A stretch of 51,794 nt of DNA, from the NCBI GenBank assembly GCA_947426945.1, contig CANEFX010000019.1, positions 1 through 51,794 of the forward strand, read 5' to 3'. The stretch's first letter is position 1. Each line of letters opens with the position of its first letter. The notes under the pieces were generated by a model, which saw only the letters and a program-made list of their open reading frames with translations, was not told the origin of the DNA and made no database searches. This stretch comes from an uncultured Bacillota bacterium. Lineage in GTDB: Bacteria > Bacillota > Clostridia > Oscillospirales > Oscillospiraceae. Both the position numbers and the translations under genes were made by a program. Below are positions 7,535-14,476 of the stretch, in pieces.

Positions 7535-8326
7535 TCAGCTGAAGAAAAATCCGGCGGTCATATCCAGGTAATTTTCCCCGCTGTAGGCCGGATACCGCGC
7601 TTGGACCGCGGCCTTGAAGGACGCTCTGTCGCCACAGGAGGAAGCGATGGACTTCAGCTCCTCCAGGTAGAGAATCTTAGTCTCCGCATCTTTCAGATCC
7701 TCCGGGGTGTAGTGGGAGGTGAGAATCAGGTCATAGCCGTTCCGGATATAACCCCGCAGCTGGGCGATCATGGCGTCGGCGTGACCGGACCCGGCCACGA
7801 TGGAGTGGCAGTCATGTCCCAGCATGTGAGTGTAGACCGCGTTAATCTCGGGAATCTCCACGTCAAAAGCCTCCGCCGTCTGATGGATGACGAACCGAAT
7901 ACCGCCAATGGTGACCTCCCCCTCGGAAAGGGTGTGGGTAATAGGATGGATGGAGCCGTCAAAGTCACTGCCAAAGGCTGTAGTAAACTGGTCGATCAGG
8001 GCCTTGCCGCCTCCCTGACGGGTGTACTCCTCGGCGTTGGCGGTGGCGTACTTGGGAGCGTCCGGCAGGAAGGAGCCGCCTGCGCCGTGATAGGCCACCA
8101 GCACGCCGGCTGCCTCCCGACCCGCCAGATACTCGTTCAGCGCGGCCACGCTGGCGGTGAAGCATGGAGACTCAATAGCTACGAACCTCCCCGCCTTTTC
8201 CACCAGAAATACCTCATCCGCCAGCGGGTCGCCGGTCTGATAGGCGTGGAGCTTCACGCCGCCGAAATCATAGACATGCATTTCGCCTTGGGCCAGCCGG
8301 ACAGTGGTAAAATTTTTCTTGTTCAT
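7535..8326 (-). CDS. Metallo-beta-lactamase-fold-like protein with degenerate metal site
   Basis: This 263-residue protein follows the general order of an MBL fold: an N-terminal beta part (VHVYDFGG-like, GDPLADEVFLVEKAGRFVAIESPCF), VAYHGAGGSFLPDAP where HxHxDH would be expected, then YTHMLGHDCHSIVAGSG and an ILTSHYTP segment near 215. The canonical HxHxDH motif is absent, so ordinary two-metal hydrolase activity is doubtful; a few His/Asp residues could still hold one metal. The assignment rests on overall pattern and is moderate. It starts at ATG 8326 behind GGAGGTACTCATA. It is first in the macrodomain/SirTM operon and divergent from an HxlR regulator, with paired operators between them. 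It might process the metabolite that triggers the system or be the modified target. No signal peptide is visible. Confidence 0.6.
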   Translation of the reverse strand: MNKKNFTTVRLAQGEMHVYDFGGVKLHAYQTGDPLADEVFLVEKAGRFVAIESPCFTASVAALNEYLAGREAAGVLVAYHGAGGSFLPDAPKYATANAEEYTRQGGGKALIDQFTTAFGSDFDGSIHPITHTLSEGEVTIGGIRFVIHQTAEAFDVEIPEINAVYTHMLGHDCHSIVAGSGHADAMIAQLRGYIRNGYDLILTSHYTPEDLKDAETKILYLEELKSIASSCGDRASFKAAVQARYPAYSGENYLDMTAGFFFS

Positions 8327-8385
8327 TATGAGTACCTCCGTTGAAGTGTTTTTACAGCGGGAATGTCTCCCGTCACTGTGTCTGC

Positions 8386-8414
8386 ATCATACATCAGCAG
8401 AGGTCACTTGAAAA
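8386..8414 (-). promoter_or_regulatory. Possible promoter of the MBL-macrodomain-SirTM operon
   Basis: Minus-strand TTTTCA (8414-8409), 17-bp spacer, TATGAT (8391-8386). The weak -35 would fit a promoter that needs an activator bound at the adjacent repeats 8437-8477. Confidence 0.4.
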
Positions 8415-8436
8415 GTACGCACAATTTTGTGGTATA

Positions 8437-8477
8437 GTTACCAGAATGTAACGATTGGACCGTTACCAAAAGGAAAC
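8437..8477. promoter_or_regulatory. Tandem HxlR-type operators
   Basis: GTTACCAGAATGTAAC (8437-8452) and GTTACCAAAAGGAAAC (8462-8477) are two 16-bp inverted repeats (GTTAC-N6-G[TA]AAC) spaced 25 bp start to start. They lie between the divergent HxlR and MBL-like genes, just upstream of the weak -35 of the latter. This geometry suits a dimeric winged-helix activator bound at two sites. Confidence 0.6.
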
Positions 8478-8537
8478 GATTGTGTGATTTCAAAGGGTTT
8501 CGGCTTTTTGGCGGGAGGAAAAAAATTTTTTTGCGCC

Positions 8538-8567
8538 TTGACCCCGGCAGGGAAGATACGGTAAAAT
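8538..8567 (+). promoter_or_regulatory. Promoter of the HxlR gene
   Basis: TTGACC (8538-8543), 18-bp spacer, TAAAAT (8562-8567), giving a start near 8574 and a leader of about 40 bases before the GTG start codon. Confidence 0.6.
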
Positions 8568-8613
8568 TGGGCTGTACAGCATTTTAGAAACTAATAGACA
8601 GGAGGATACAACC

Positions 8614-8931
8614 GTGGAGACCAAAACTTTGCCCGCCTGCCCGGTGGAAACCACACTGACGCTCATCAGCGACAAATGGAAGGTACTCATTATTCGGGAT
8701 CTGCTGCCGGGAACAAAGCGCTTCGGAGAATTGAAAAAATCCATCGGCGGCGTAAGCCAAAAAGTGCTGACCGCCCAACTCCGGCAGATGGAGGAGAGCG
8801 GTCTGCTGACAAGGAAGGTTTACCCGGAAGTACCGCCGCGGGTGGAATACACCTTAACGCAGCTGGGCTGCAGCCTGAAGCCGGTTTTAGACGCCATGCA
8901 GGCCTGGGGCGAAGCATACCGAAACGGCTGA
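8614..8931 (+). CDS. HxlR-family (DUF24) winged-helix regulator
   Basis: This 105-residue protein matches the HxlR family throughout: CPVETTLTLISDKWKVLIIRDL, then GTKRFGELKKSIGGVSQKVLTAQLRQMEESGLLTRKVYPEVPP read as recognition helix plus wing, and VEYTLTQLGCSLKPVLDAM. Cys10 occupies the usual N-terminal position of the redox- or electrophile-sensing cysteine in several family members (the YodB/HypR type). The start is GTG 8614, 8 bases after AGGAGG. It is divergent from the MBL/macrodomain/SirTM operon and the likely regulator of it through the two repeats at 8437-8477. A second cysteine is present in the C-terminal half. Confidence 0.9.
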   Translation: METKTLPACPVETTLTLISDKWKVLIIRDLLPGTKRFGELKKSIGGVSQKVLTAQLRQMEESGLLTRKVYPEVPPRVEYTLTQLGCSLKPVLDAMQAWGEAYRNG

Positions 8932-8955
8932 CACCCTCATACAGCCGGGTGTCAG
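8928..8955. repeat. Hairpin between convergent HxlR and EAL genes
   Basis: CTGACACCC (8928-8936) pairs with GGGTGTCAG (8947-8955). It overlaps the HxlR stop region and has no T-run, so at best it is a weak bidirectional terminator. Confidence 0.4.
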
Positions 8956-8962
8956 GGCCCAC

Positions 8963-11935
8963 TCAGCTATAAAATTTGTTGGTGTTCAGCAGCTTTTCCT
9001 TTTGAACTGAGGTAATTGTATCCGTGATGTCCTTGATAAACACATAAAACAGACGGTGCTCCTCGCCCCACTTGGAGTTTTCCAGATGTCCGTAGTCATC
9101 CACCCAGCGGATCTCGCCGTCCCGGCGGATAATCCGGTAGCGGACGTAATCCATATTGCTTTCGGAATTGCGGATCTGATGCTGAATGGCCCACTCGACT
9201 CTGGCCAAGTCCTCCGGATGGACCATACCCCGGAAGGAGTACTGGACCAGCTCCATCAGCTCGGTCATGGTCTCACAGCCGAAGATTTCCATTACCGCCG
9301 GGTTGGCGTACAGGATCCGTTCGTCCTCTATGGCACGGTAAATAAAGAAAGCGTCGGACATATTGGCCAGGGATTCCGCCATGCGCTCCTGCTGCCGTTC
9401 CTCCTCTTCCCGCATGATCTTTTCAATGCTCTGAACAGTGATGACGGCAGTTTTCGGCTTTTCGTTCTCCCGCTCGCTGATAGTCACGCTGGTCAAACAC
9501 CACTCGTCCGGACATTCCCTGCTGCTCCGGCGGTAGCGATAATCCACCGAGTTCTGGGTCTCCAAAGCGCTGCGCAGATGTTCCAGGGACAGGAATTTCC
9601 GGATATTCTGCTCGTCGTACTTCAAGATCCTGCCGGTACCGAAGTGGCGCTCCACCATAGCCGCATAGTTGCCCCGCTCCGTCACGCTGGCCTGGTCCGG
9701 ATAGATCATCCGGCAGTAGTTGTCCTGGAGATGGAGGTAGTAGACCTCCCGGTAAGCCAGCACCATGCTGTTGAAAGCGCCCTCATAAAGCTGCCTGTGA
9801 GTCACGTCCCGCAGCAGGCACGCGGCGTAGCCGTAATCATATTGGAACAGCGTCATCTGAAGATAGTGTCCGGATACGAAGCTGTAGGCAAAATGCTCCA
9901 ACGTCTCCCCCAGAAAGGCAGCCTGGTACGCCTTTCGCAGCAGGCGGCGGGAGTCGTCCTTGAACGCTTTGAGAATCAGGCTGCGGATATAGTTGAAGTC
10001 GCTACCGCACATCCGCTCCATTTCCCGGTTGATGTATACGATCTCATAGTCGATCGGTTCCCCCAGCTTATCCAGCACGATCCTGGACAGGCCAAACCCG
10101 CAGGGCAGCATCCCATAATACTGCTCCAGACGGTGCTGTTCCTCACCGTCCAGCTTTGCCGCGGGCGCCTCCGCCAGCGCGACGGCCTGCCGCTGTTCCC
10201 GAAGGGCGGTGATATCCTCTGTGCTGACAAAATAGATCCGGTGTCCCTCCTTCTCCCGGAGGAAAAACACCTTGACGTGGAGCCAGAGCACCCTTTCATC
10301 CACCCGCAGATAGTGGATGTTCCCCTCCGCGCCGGCCGGCCGCTCGTCAAACGCCCGCTCGAACAGGGACAGCAGCACAGGCCGATCGTCGTCCCGGACG
10401 TTGTCCCAGACCTTGCGGCTCATATCCTTGTTGTCCGACACATCCAGGCCGGCCATCTGGTAATACTGCTCGTTGACCCGGGTAATCTCCATCTTCTGCT
10501 CAAACACGTCGTAGATGGCGGCGGGCCCCAGAACATGGTTAATCATCGTATCGGTAAACAGGTTCCCGTCTATGAGCTCCCGCATGTGAAAACCTTCCAC
10601 CTGCTTGCAGTGCAGGCCGGTGAAGTCCAGCCGCCGCTCATCTGCCAGAATGGACTCAAACTGGTCGATGGGCAGGGGGCGGTAATAATAGTAGCCCTGG
10701 GTGTACCGGCAGCCCATGCTGCGCAAAATACTCTCCTGCTGGGGCGTCTCCACTCCCTCCACGATAATGGGCAGACTCAGCAGCCGCGCCATGTTGACGA
10801 TGGACTCCAGGATACCGATGCCCTTCTGCTCGTTCTCCTCCGTAATTTCCAGAAAACGCATGTCGATCTTCAGCACGTCCACGGGGATGCTCTTCAGCAT
10901 GTTCAGAGAGGAGTAGCCGCTGCCGAAATCATCCATCATGACCAGAAATCCGGCCTGCCGCAGGCGTTCGACCGTATCGTTGATGGAGGAGTCCTCCTGG
11001 GTGTAGGCGCTTTCGGTAATTTCCGCCTTGATATATTTGACTGGCAGATCATATTTTTCCAGCAGCTGCTTCAAATAAGCGGGCACATCCATAGCCATGA
11101 TGTCGATGCGGGAGATGTTGATGGAGATGGGCACCGGCTCATAGCCCCTGTCGATCCAGCTGCGCAGCCAGCGGCACACCTTCTCCCAAACCTGCTGGTC
11201 CAGCAGATAGACCGCGCCGCAGCGCTCCAGGGCAGGGATAAATTTTCCAGGGGGAATCAGGCCCTCAGTCCTGTGCCTCCAGCGCACCAGAGACTCCGCA
11301 CCCACCACCTTGCCGGAGGTAATATCACACTGGGGCTGGGCAAAAAAGGTGAATTCGTCCCGCGTCAGTGCGCCGGTGACCTCTGACAGCAGGTTTATCT
11401 CCTCTTCCAGGTTCTCCTCCATTTCAGGACGGTAGCAGACAATCGGCCTGTGGGCGGTGGACTGCTTCAGGGCGAGGGCGGCTCGGTCATAATAAATATC
11501 CGGGGAAAGCCGCAAATCGTCGATGGGGCTGACGCCGAACACAGGAATGACGCCGATGGCCTCTCCGGCCTGAAAGATATCCTTCGATATCCTGTCCCGC
11601 AGCTGCTCCACCAATTCCATCCGCCAGGGCATGACAATGCAGAAGTCATCCCGCTGAAGATACCCGGTCACACCACCGTGTTCCCCGCGCATGGCCTCAA
11701 GATGGCCTGCAATCTGCCGCAGAAGGCGGTCGCCCGCGTCCCTTCCGTAAAGCTTGTTGAACATCCGGAAGTGCAGGATGTCGATGGCAACGATACAATA
11801 AACGTTGTGTTCGGCCTGAGCAATGAACCGCCCCGCTTCCTCCATAAAATCCTGCGGGAAAAGCAGCCCTGTGAGCGCGCTTTTTCTCAAGTCCTCCCGG
11901 CCATGGGACCCGGCTACTGTTCTTTCCTTTTCCAC
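8963..11935 (-). CDS. c-di-GMP phosphodiesterase: degenerate GGDEF, EAL, C-terminal PAS domains
   Basis: This 990-residue protein has an N-terminal GGDEF-like domain (about 40-150) whose active loop reads YLQRDDF, so cyclase activity is unlikely. An EAL domain follows (about 190-440) with AESLVRW, SINISR, AEITES, DDFGSGYSSLN, LKIDMRF, VEGVET and QGYYYYRP. The metal and catalytic acidic residues are retained, so it should hydrolyse c-di-GMP. PAS or PAS-like domains follow near 455-575, 610-720 and 855-980; the last has a clear PAC tail (RRDGEIRWVDDYG). Sensors at the C terminus are the reverse of the commoner order. There are no membrane helices, so it is cytosolic. The start is GTG 11935 behind GGGGGG; the nearby ATG is out of frame. 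It is monocistronic with its own promoter. Confidence 0.9.
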   Translation of the reverse strand: MEKERTVAGSHGREDLRKSALTGLLFPQDFMEEAGRFIAQAEHNVYCIVAIDILHFRMFNKLYGRDAGDRLLRQIAGHLEAMRGEHGGVTGYLQRDDFCIVMPWRMELVEQLRDRISKDIFQAGEAIGVIPVFGVSPIDDLRLSPDIYYDRAALALKQSTAHRPIVCYRPEMEENLEEEINLLSEVTGALTRDEFTFFAQPQCDITSGKVVGAESLVRWRHRTEGLIPPGKFIPALERCGAVYLLDQQVWEKVCRWLRSWIDRGYEPVPISINISRIDIMAMDVPAYLKQLLEKYDLPVKYIKAEITESAYTQEDSSINDTVERLRQAGFLVMMDDFGSGYSSLNMLKSIPVDVLKIDMRFLEITEENEQKGIGILESIVNMARLLSLPIIVEGVETPQQESILRSMGCRYTQGYYYYRPLPIDQFESILADERRLDFTGLHCKQVEGFHMRELIDGNLFTDTMINHVLGPAAIYDVFEQKMEITRVNEQYYQMAGLDVSDNKDMSRKVWDNVRDDDRPVLLSLFERAFDERPAGAEGNIHYLRVDERVLWLHVKVFFLREKEGHRIYFVSTEDITALREQRQAVALAEAPAAKLDGEEQHRLEQYYGMLPCGFGLSRIVLDKLGEPIDYEIVYINREMERMCGSDFNYIRSLILKAFKDDSRRLLRKAYQAAFLGETLEHFAYSFVSGHYLQMTLFQYDYGYAACLLRDVTHRQLYEGAFNSMVLAYREVYYLHLQDNYCRMIYPDQASVTERGNYAAMVERHFGTGRILKYDEQNIRKFLSLEHLRSALETQNSVDYRYRRSSRECPDEWCLTSVTISERENEKPKTAVITVQSIEKIMREEEERQQERMAESLANMSDAFFIYRAIEDERILYANPAVMEIFGCETMTELMELVQYSFRGMVHPEDLARVEWAIQHQIRNSESNMDYVRYRIIRRDGEIRWVDDYGHLENSKWGEEHRLFYVFIKDITDTITSVQKEKLLNTNKFYS

Positions 11936-12010
11936 AATCCATTCCCCCCTGCGCCTTTATGGAGTTTATCTGGTCCGGCGGGCTCGTGTCGGCCCATCCC
12001 TTTTGTATAA

Positions 12011-12039
12011 ATTGTACTCTTCCTTTCTTTATTTGTCAA
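12011..12039 (-). promoter_or_regulatory. Consensus promoter of the EAL gene
   Basis: Minus-strand TTGACA (12039-12034), 17-bp spacer, TACAAT (12016-12011). The start is near 12004, about 70 bases before the GTG codon. The rest of 12040-12277 holds A/T-rich then GC-rich sequence with no gene I can support. Confidence 0.85.
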
Positions 12040-12277
12040 TCTTTTTCTATTTTTCTTATAAATTTCTGCGTTCTCACAGCGATGTTTTCTGTATTTTAGG
12101 TTTACACGCTCCGGATCAGGACGCCGTCGCAACGGCCAGGCATCCGGTATGGACGCCCCCCTCTCAATTCCCTGGAGACAGGCGGAAAGAACGGCCAGGC
12201 TTTTCACCGCATACAAGCATAAAATCAGAAGGACTTCCGCACGCCTCCATACCTTCTTTAATGCTACAGAATAAGGG

Positions 12278-12301
12278 CAGGAGGGGCATACGCCCCTCCT
12301 G
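12278..12301 (-). terminator. Hairpin after the radical SAM gene
   Basis: CAGGAGGGGC (12278-12287) pairs with GCCCCTCCTG (12292-12301). On the minus strand it is followed by CCCTTATT, a weak U-tract. Likely terminator of the DUF308/radical SAM operon. Confidence 0.5.
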
Positions 12302-12316
12302 TTTCCTTCCTATGGG

Positions 12317-13666
12317 TCAACCAGCCGCATTTCTCTCGGCTGTCCACAGCGATTCCGCCGCCGCCGCCCACTGCGCGGCGTAGCGGTCGCACTTGGCGCA
12401 GAGATGTTCCGCGCTCTCCGGAGACATGGGATCGGTAGAGCGCGCTCCGCTTTCGGACACCATCCGCCGCAGCTTTTCCGGATTCTCCAGCATGGGACAG
12501 GGGCGGAGCATATTGTCGTTGAAGGGCTGGTTCCGATGATAGGCCATAAAAATGGGGCTTTTCAGCGCCTCCAGCAGGCTCATGTCCCGGATATTGGCAT
12601 TGGAATAGTGGATGAATACGCAGGGGTCCACATCCCCGTTGGCGTTGATGTGCAGATAGCGGCGTCCACCCGCGATGCACCCGCCCACATATTCGGCGTC
12701 GTTCTGGAAATCCATAGCGAACAGCGGCTTTTCCGCCCGCAGGCTGCGAATCCGGCGGCGTATTTCCACGCGCTGCTCCGGAGTCGGCAGCAGCTCCGGA
12801 GCGGCGTCGTTGCCCACCGGCATATAGTGGAAATACCAGATAAAATAGGCGCCCATCTCAATCAGGCTGTCATAGTACTCCTCTGAAGTAATGGACTTCC
12901 AGTTCCGGCTGGTATAGCAGGAGGAGATTCCGTAGGGCAGCCTGCGCTGGCGCAGGAGCTTCATTGCCCTGATTACCTTCTGGTAGGTGCCCTGGCCCCG
13001 GCGGGAATCGGTGTCCTGTTCATTTCCCTCCAGGGAGATGGCGGGAATAAAGTTGCCCACCCGGAGCATGTCATCCGCGAACTGCTCGTCAATGAGGGTG
13101 GCGTTGGTGAAGGAGAGAAACACGCAGTCGTCGTGCCTTTCACAAATGCGGATCAGGTCGTCCCTGCGCACCAAGGGCTCCCCGCCGGTATAAATATACA
13201 TATAGACGCCCAATTCCTTGCCCTGCCGGATGATGCTGTCGAGCTCGTCAAACGTCAGGTTGAGCTTATTCCCGTACTCAGCGGCCCAGCAGCCGGTGCA
13301 GTGGAGATTACAGGCAGAGGTGGGGTCCATGAGGATGGCCCAAGGGATATTGCAGTCATGTTCCACCCGCAGCTTTTCCTGCCTTGGCCAGCCCACCAGC
13401 GCGGAATTGATGAAGAAATTGGTCACAAGGGTCTGCATCACCTTGGGGTCGATCTCGTCGATCATGTGTCGGATAAACGCATAATAAGGGTGGCGGGGGT
13501 CCTGTATGGCCTCCCGGATCACTGCCCGTTGAGAAGGAAACGCGTTGGTCTGATCAAATTTGTCTGCCCAGTCCATCAAGGTAAGCAAATTCTTTTCCGG
13601 GTCACGATAAAGATAGTTGACTGCGTGTTCGATCCCGAGCTTTTGAAGCGTACTGCTGAAGTTCAT
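12317..13666 (-). CDS. Radical SAM enzyme with SPASM-like C-terminal cysteine cluster
   Basis: This 449-residue protein has a helical N-terminal part of about 110 residues (ending EHDCNIPWAILMDPTSA). The radical SAM core follows with the 4Fe-4S motif CNLHCTGC and the SAM-binding YTGGEPLVRRDD. C-terminal cysteines (CIAGG, DPCVFIHY, LRPCPM, CAKCDRY) suggest a SPASM/twitch-type auxiliary cluster. ATG 13666 has AAGGAGAGAATCGT upstream and overlaps the stop of the DUF308 membrane protein by 4 bp (ATGA), so the two are translationally coupled. No precursor peptide gene is seen nearby, so RiPP maturation is not supported. The divergent MMPL transporter makes a lipid or other exported small molecule a reasonable guess only. 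The reaction is unknown. Confidence 0.85.
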   Translation of the reverse strand: MNFSSTLQKLGIEHAVNYLYRDPEKNLLTLMDWADKFDQTNAFPSQRAVIREAIQDPRHPYYAFIRHMIDEIDPKVMQTLVTNFFINSALVGWPRQEKLRVEHDCNIPWAILMDPTSACNLHCTGCWAAEYGNKLNLTFDELDSIIRQGKELGVYMYIYTGGEPLVRRDDLIRICERHDDCVFLSFTNATLIDEQFADDMLRVGNFIPAISLEGNEQDTDSRRGQGTYQKVIRAMKLLRQRRLPYGISSCYTSRNWKSITSEEYYDSLIEMGAYFIWYFHYMPVGNDAAPELLPTPEQRVEIRRRIRSLRAEKPLFAMDFQNDAEYVGGCIAGGRRYLHINANGDVDPCVFIHYSNANIRDMSLLEALKSPIFMAYHRNQPFNDNMLRPCPMLENPEKLRRMVSESGARSTDPMSPESAEHLCAKCDRYAAQWAAAAESLWTAERNAAG

Positions 13667-14253
13667 ACGATTCTCTCCTTATCTTTTTTGTGTGGGGAAC
13701 AGGAACTTGGCTGTTTTACCGCAAACTTGATGACGCAGTGATTCATGACCCCCTCCGCCAAGAGGACCAGCGCCGTCAAAAGCCGGGTGGAATCCGGCCT
13801 TGCGGAGCCTTTAAAAATCAGGACGGTCCCAAGAACTCCTGTAACTGCCGCCGCTGCCGAGATAATGTTCCACTGCTCCAGCCCAAATTTTTTTGCTTCC
13901 TCTGACATCTGGAGCTTCAGGGCGCAGTCCAGCAGGGCGAGCCACCCAATCCCGGAGGGCAGATCAGAAATATCTCCGGAATGCTTGAGCAGAATAATGC
14001 AGCCGATTGCCAGCATAAACAGCCCAAAGGCCAAATCATACCGAAAGGCCAGACAGAACAGATCCTCGGAAAAATAACCGATTATCTTGATAACTCCATA
14101 AGCAATCATGGTTATACCGGCAAACAGGCAGATCGCTGCAGGCGGCAGGTGTGGAAATAACAGGAAGAGCACAGCGGCAAAGTAAAAGAGTATCGATATA
14201 ACGGAATATCCCGCCTGCGCCACCTGAATTCTGTTTCCCATCCCTTTTTTCAA
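13663..14253 (-). CDS. DUF308/HdeD-like membrane protein
   Basis: This 196-residue protein has about six hydrophobic helices arranged in pairs (VISILFYFAAVLFLLFPHL, AAICLFAGITMIAYGVIKII, YDLAFGLFMLAIGCIILL, WNIISAAAAVTGVLGTVLIF, LLTALVLLAEGV), as in the HdeD/DUF308 family. Its charged C-terminal tail ends HKKDKERIV. I start it at TTG 14253 because AGGAGG lies 8 bases upstream; ATG 14241 is the alternative. Longer in-frame extensions cross the divergent promoter region and are not coding. It is coupled to the radical SAM gene by a 4-bp overlap. DUF308 proteins lack a firm biochemical role; coupling suggests it localises or serves the radical SAM enzyme at the membrane. Confidence 0.75.
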   Translation of the reverse strand: MKKGMGNRIQVAQAGYSVISILFYFAAVLFLLFPHLPPAAICLFAGITMIAYGVIKIIGYFSEDLFCLAFRYDLAFGLFMLAIGCIILLKHSGDISDLPSGIGWLALLDCALKLQMSEEAKKFGLEQWNIISAAAAVTGVLGTVLIFKGSARPDSTRLLTALVLLAEGVMNHCVIKFAVKQPSSCSPHKKDKERIV

Positions 14254-14306
14254 AGCGTTCACCTCCTCGACTGCTTTATCATAGAGCCCTCCTCCTTCAG
14301 TATCAA

Positions 14307-14359
14307 TGGGCAAAAAGAGGGCAATGTTCAACACTTCGACATTTATCCCTTTTTGCCCA
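14307..14359. promoter_or_regulatory. 11-bp inverted repeat between divergent DUF308 and MMPL genes
   Basis: TGGGCAAAAAG (14307-14317) and CTTTTTGCCCA (14349-14359) form a perfect inverted repeat with a 31-bp spacer. It could be a two-site operator shared by the divergent units or a leader hairpin of the DUF308 transcript. No regulator gene is adjacent. Confidence 0.45.
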
Positions 14360-14413
14360 AAATCCGAATACCGGCTTTGCACGCACCGTTTCCGCGGCCG
14401 TCCACACCACGTC

Positions 14414-14442
14414 TTGCTTTTTGCTGAAAAAAAGAGTATCAT
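14414..14442 (+). promoter_or_regulatory. Promoter of the MMPL-GLUG operon
   Basis: TTGCTT (14414-14419), 17-bp spacer, TATCAT (14437-14442). Transcription would start near 14449, less than 30 bases before the TTG start codon. Confidence 0.6.
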
Positions 14443-14476
14443 TGTCCATCATAGATTTTGGAAAGGAGTGCTCGGC

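Noticed and set aside
9056-11386. A 776-codon plus-strand open frame opposite the EAL gene
   Set aside because: Composition is rich in His, Gln, Val and Pro without any domain; it mirrors the third-position GC bias of the EAL coding strand.
12317-13666. RiPP maturase or anaerobic sulfatase maturase role for the radical SAM protein
   Set aside because: No precursor peptide or sulfatase is encoded nearby, and the partner is a DUF308 membrane protein.
14254-14442. N-terminal extension of the DUF308 protein from an ATG at 14442
   Set aside because: It crosses the divergent promoter and the inverted repeat, has no ribosome site and adds non-hydrophobic sequence; AGGAGG precedes 14253.
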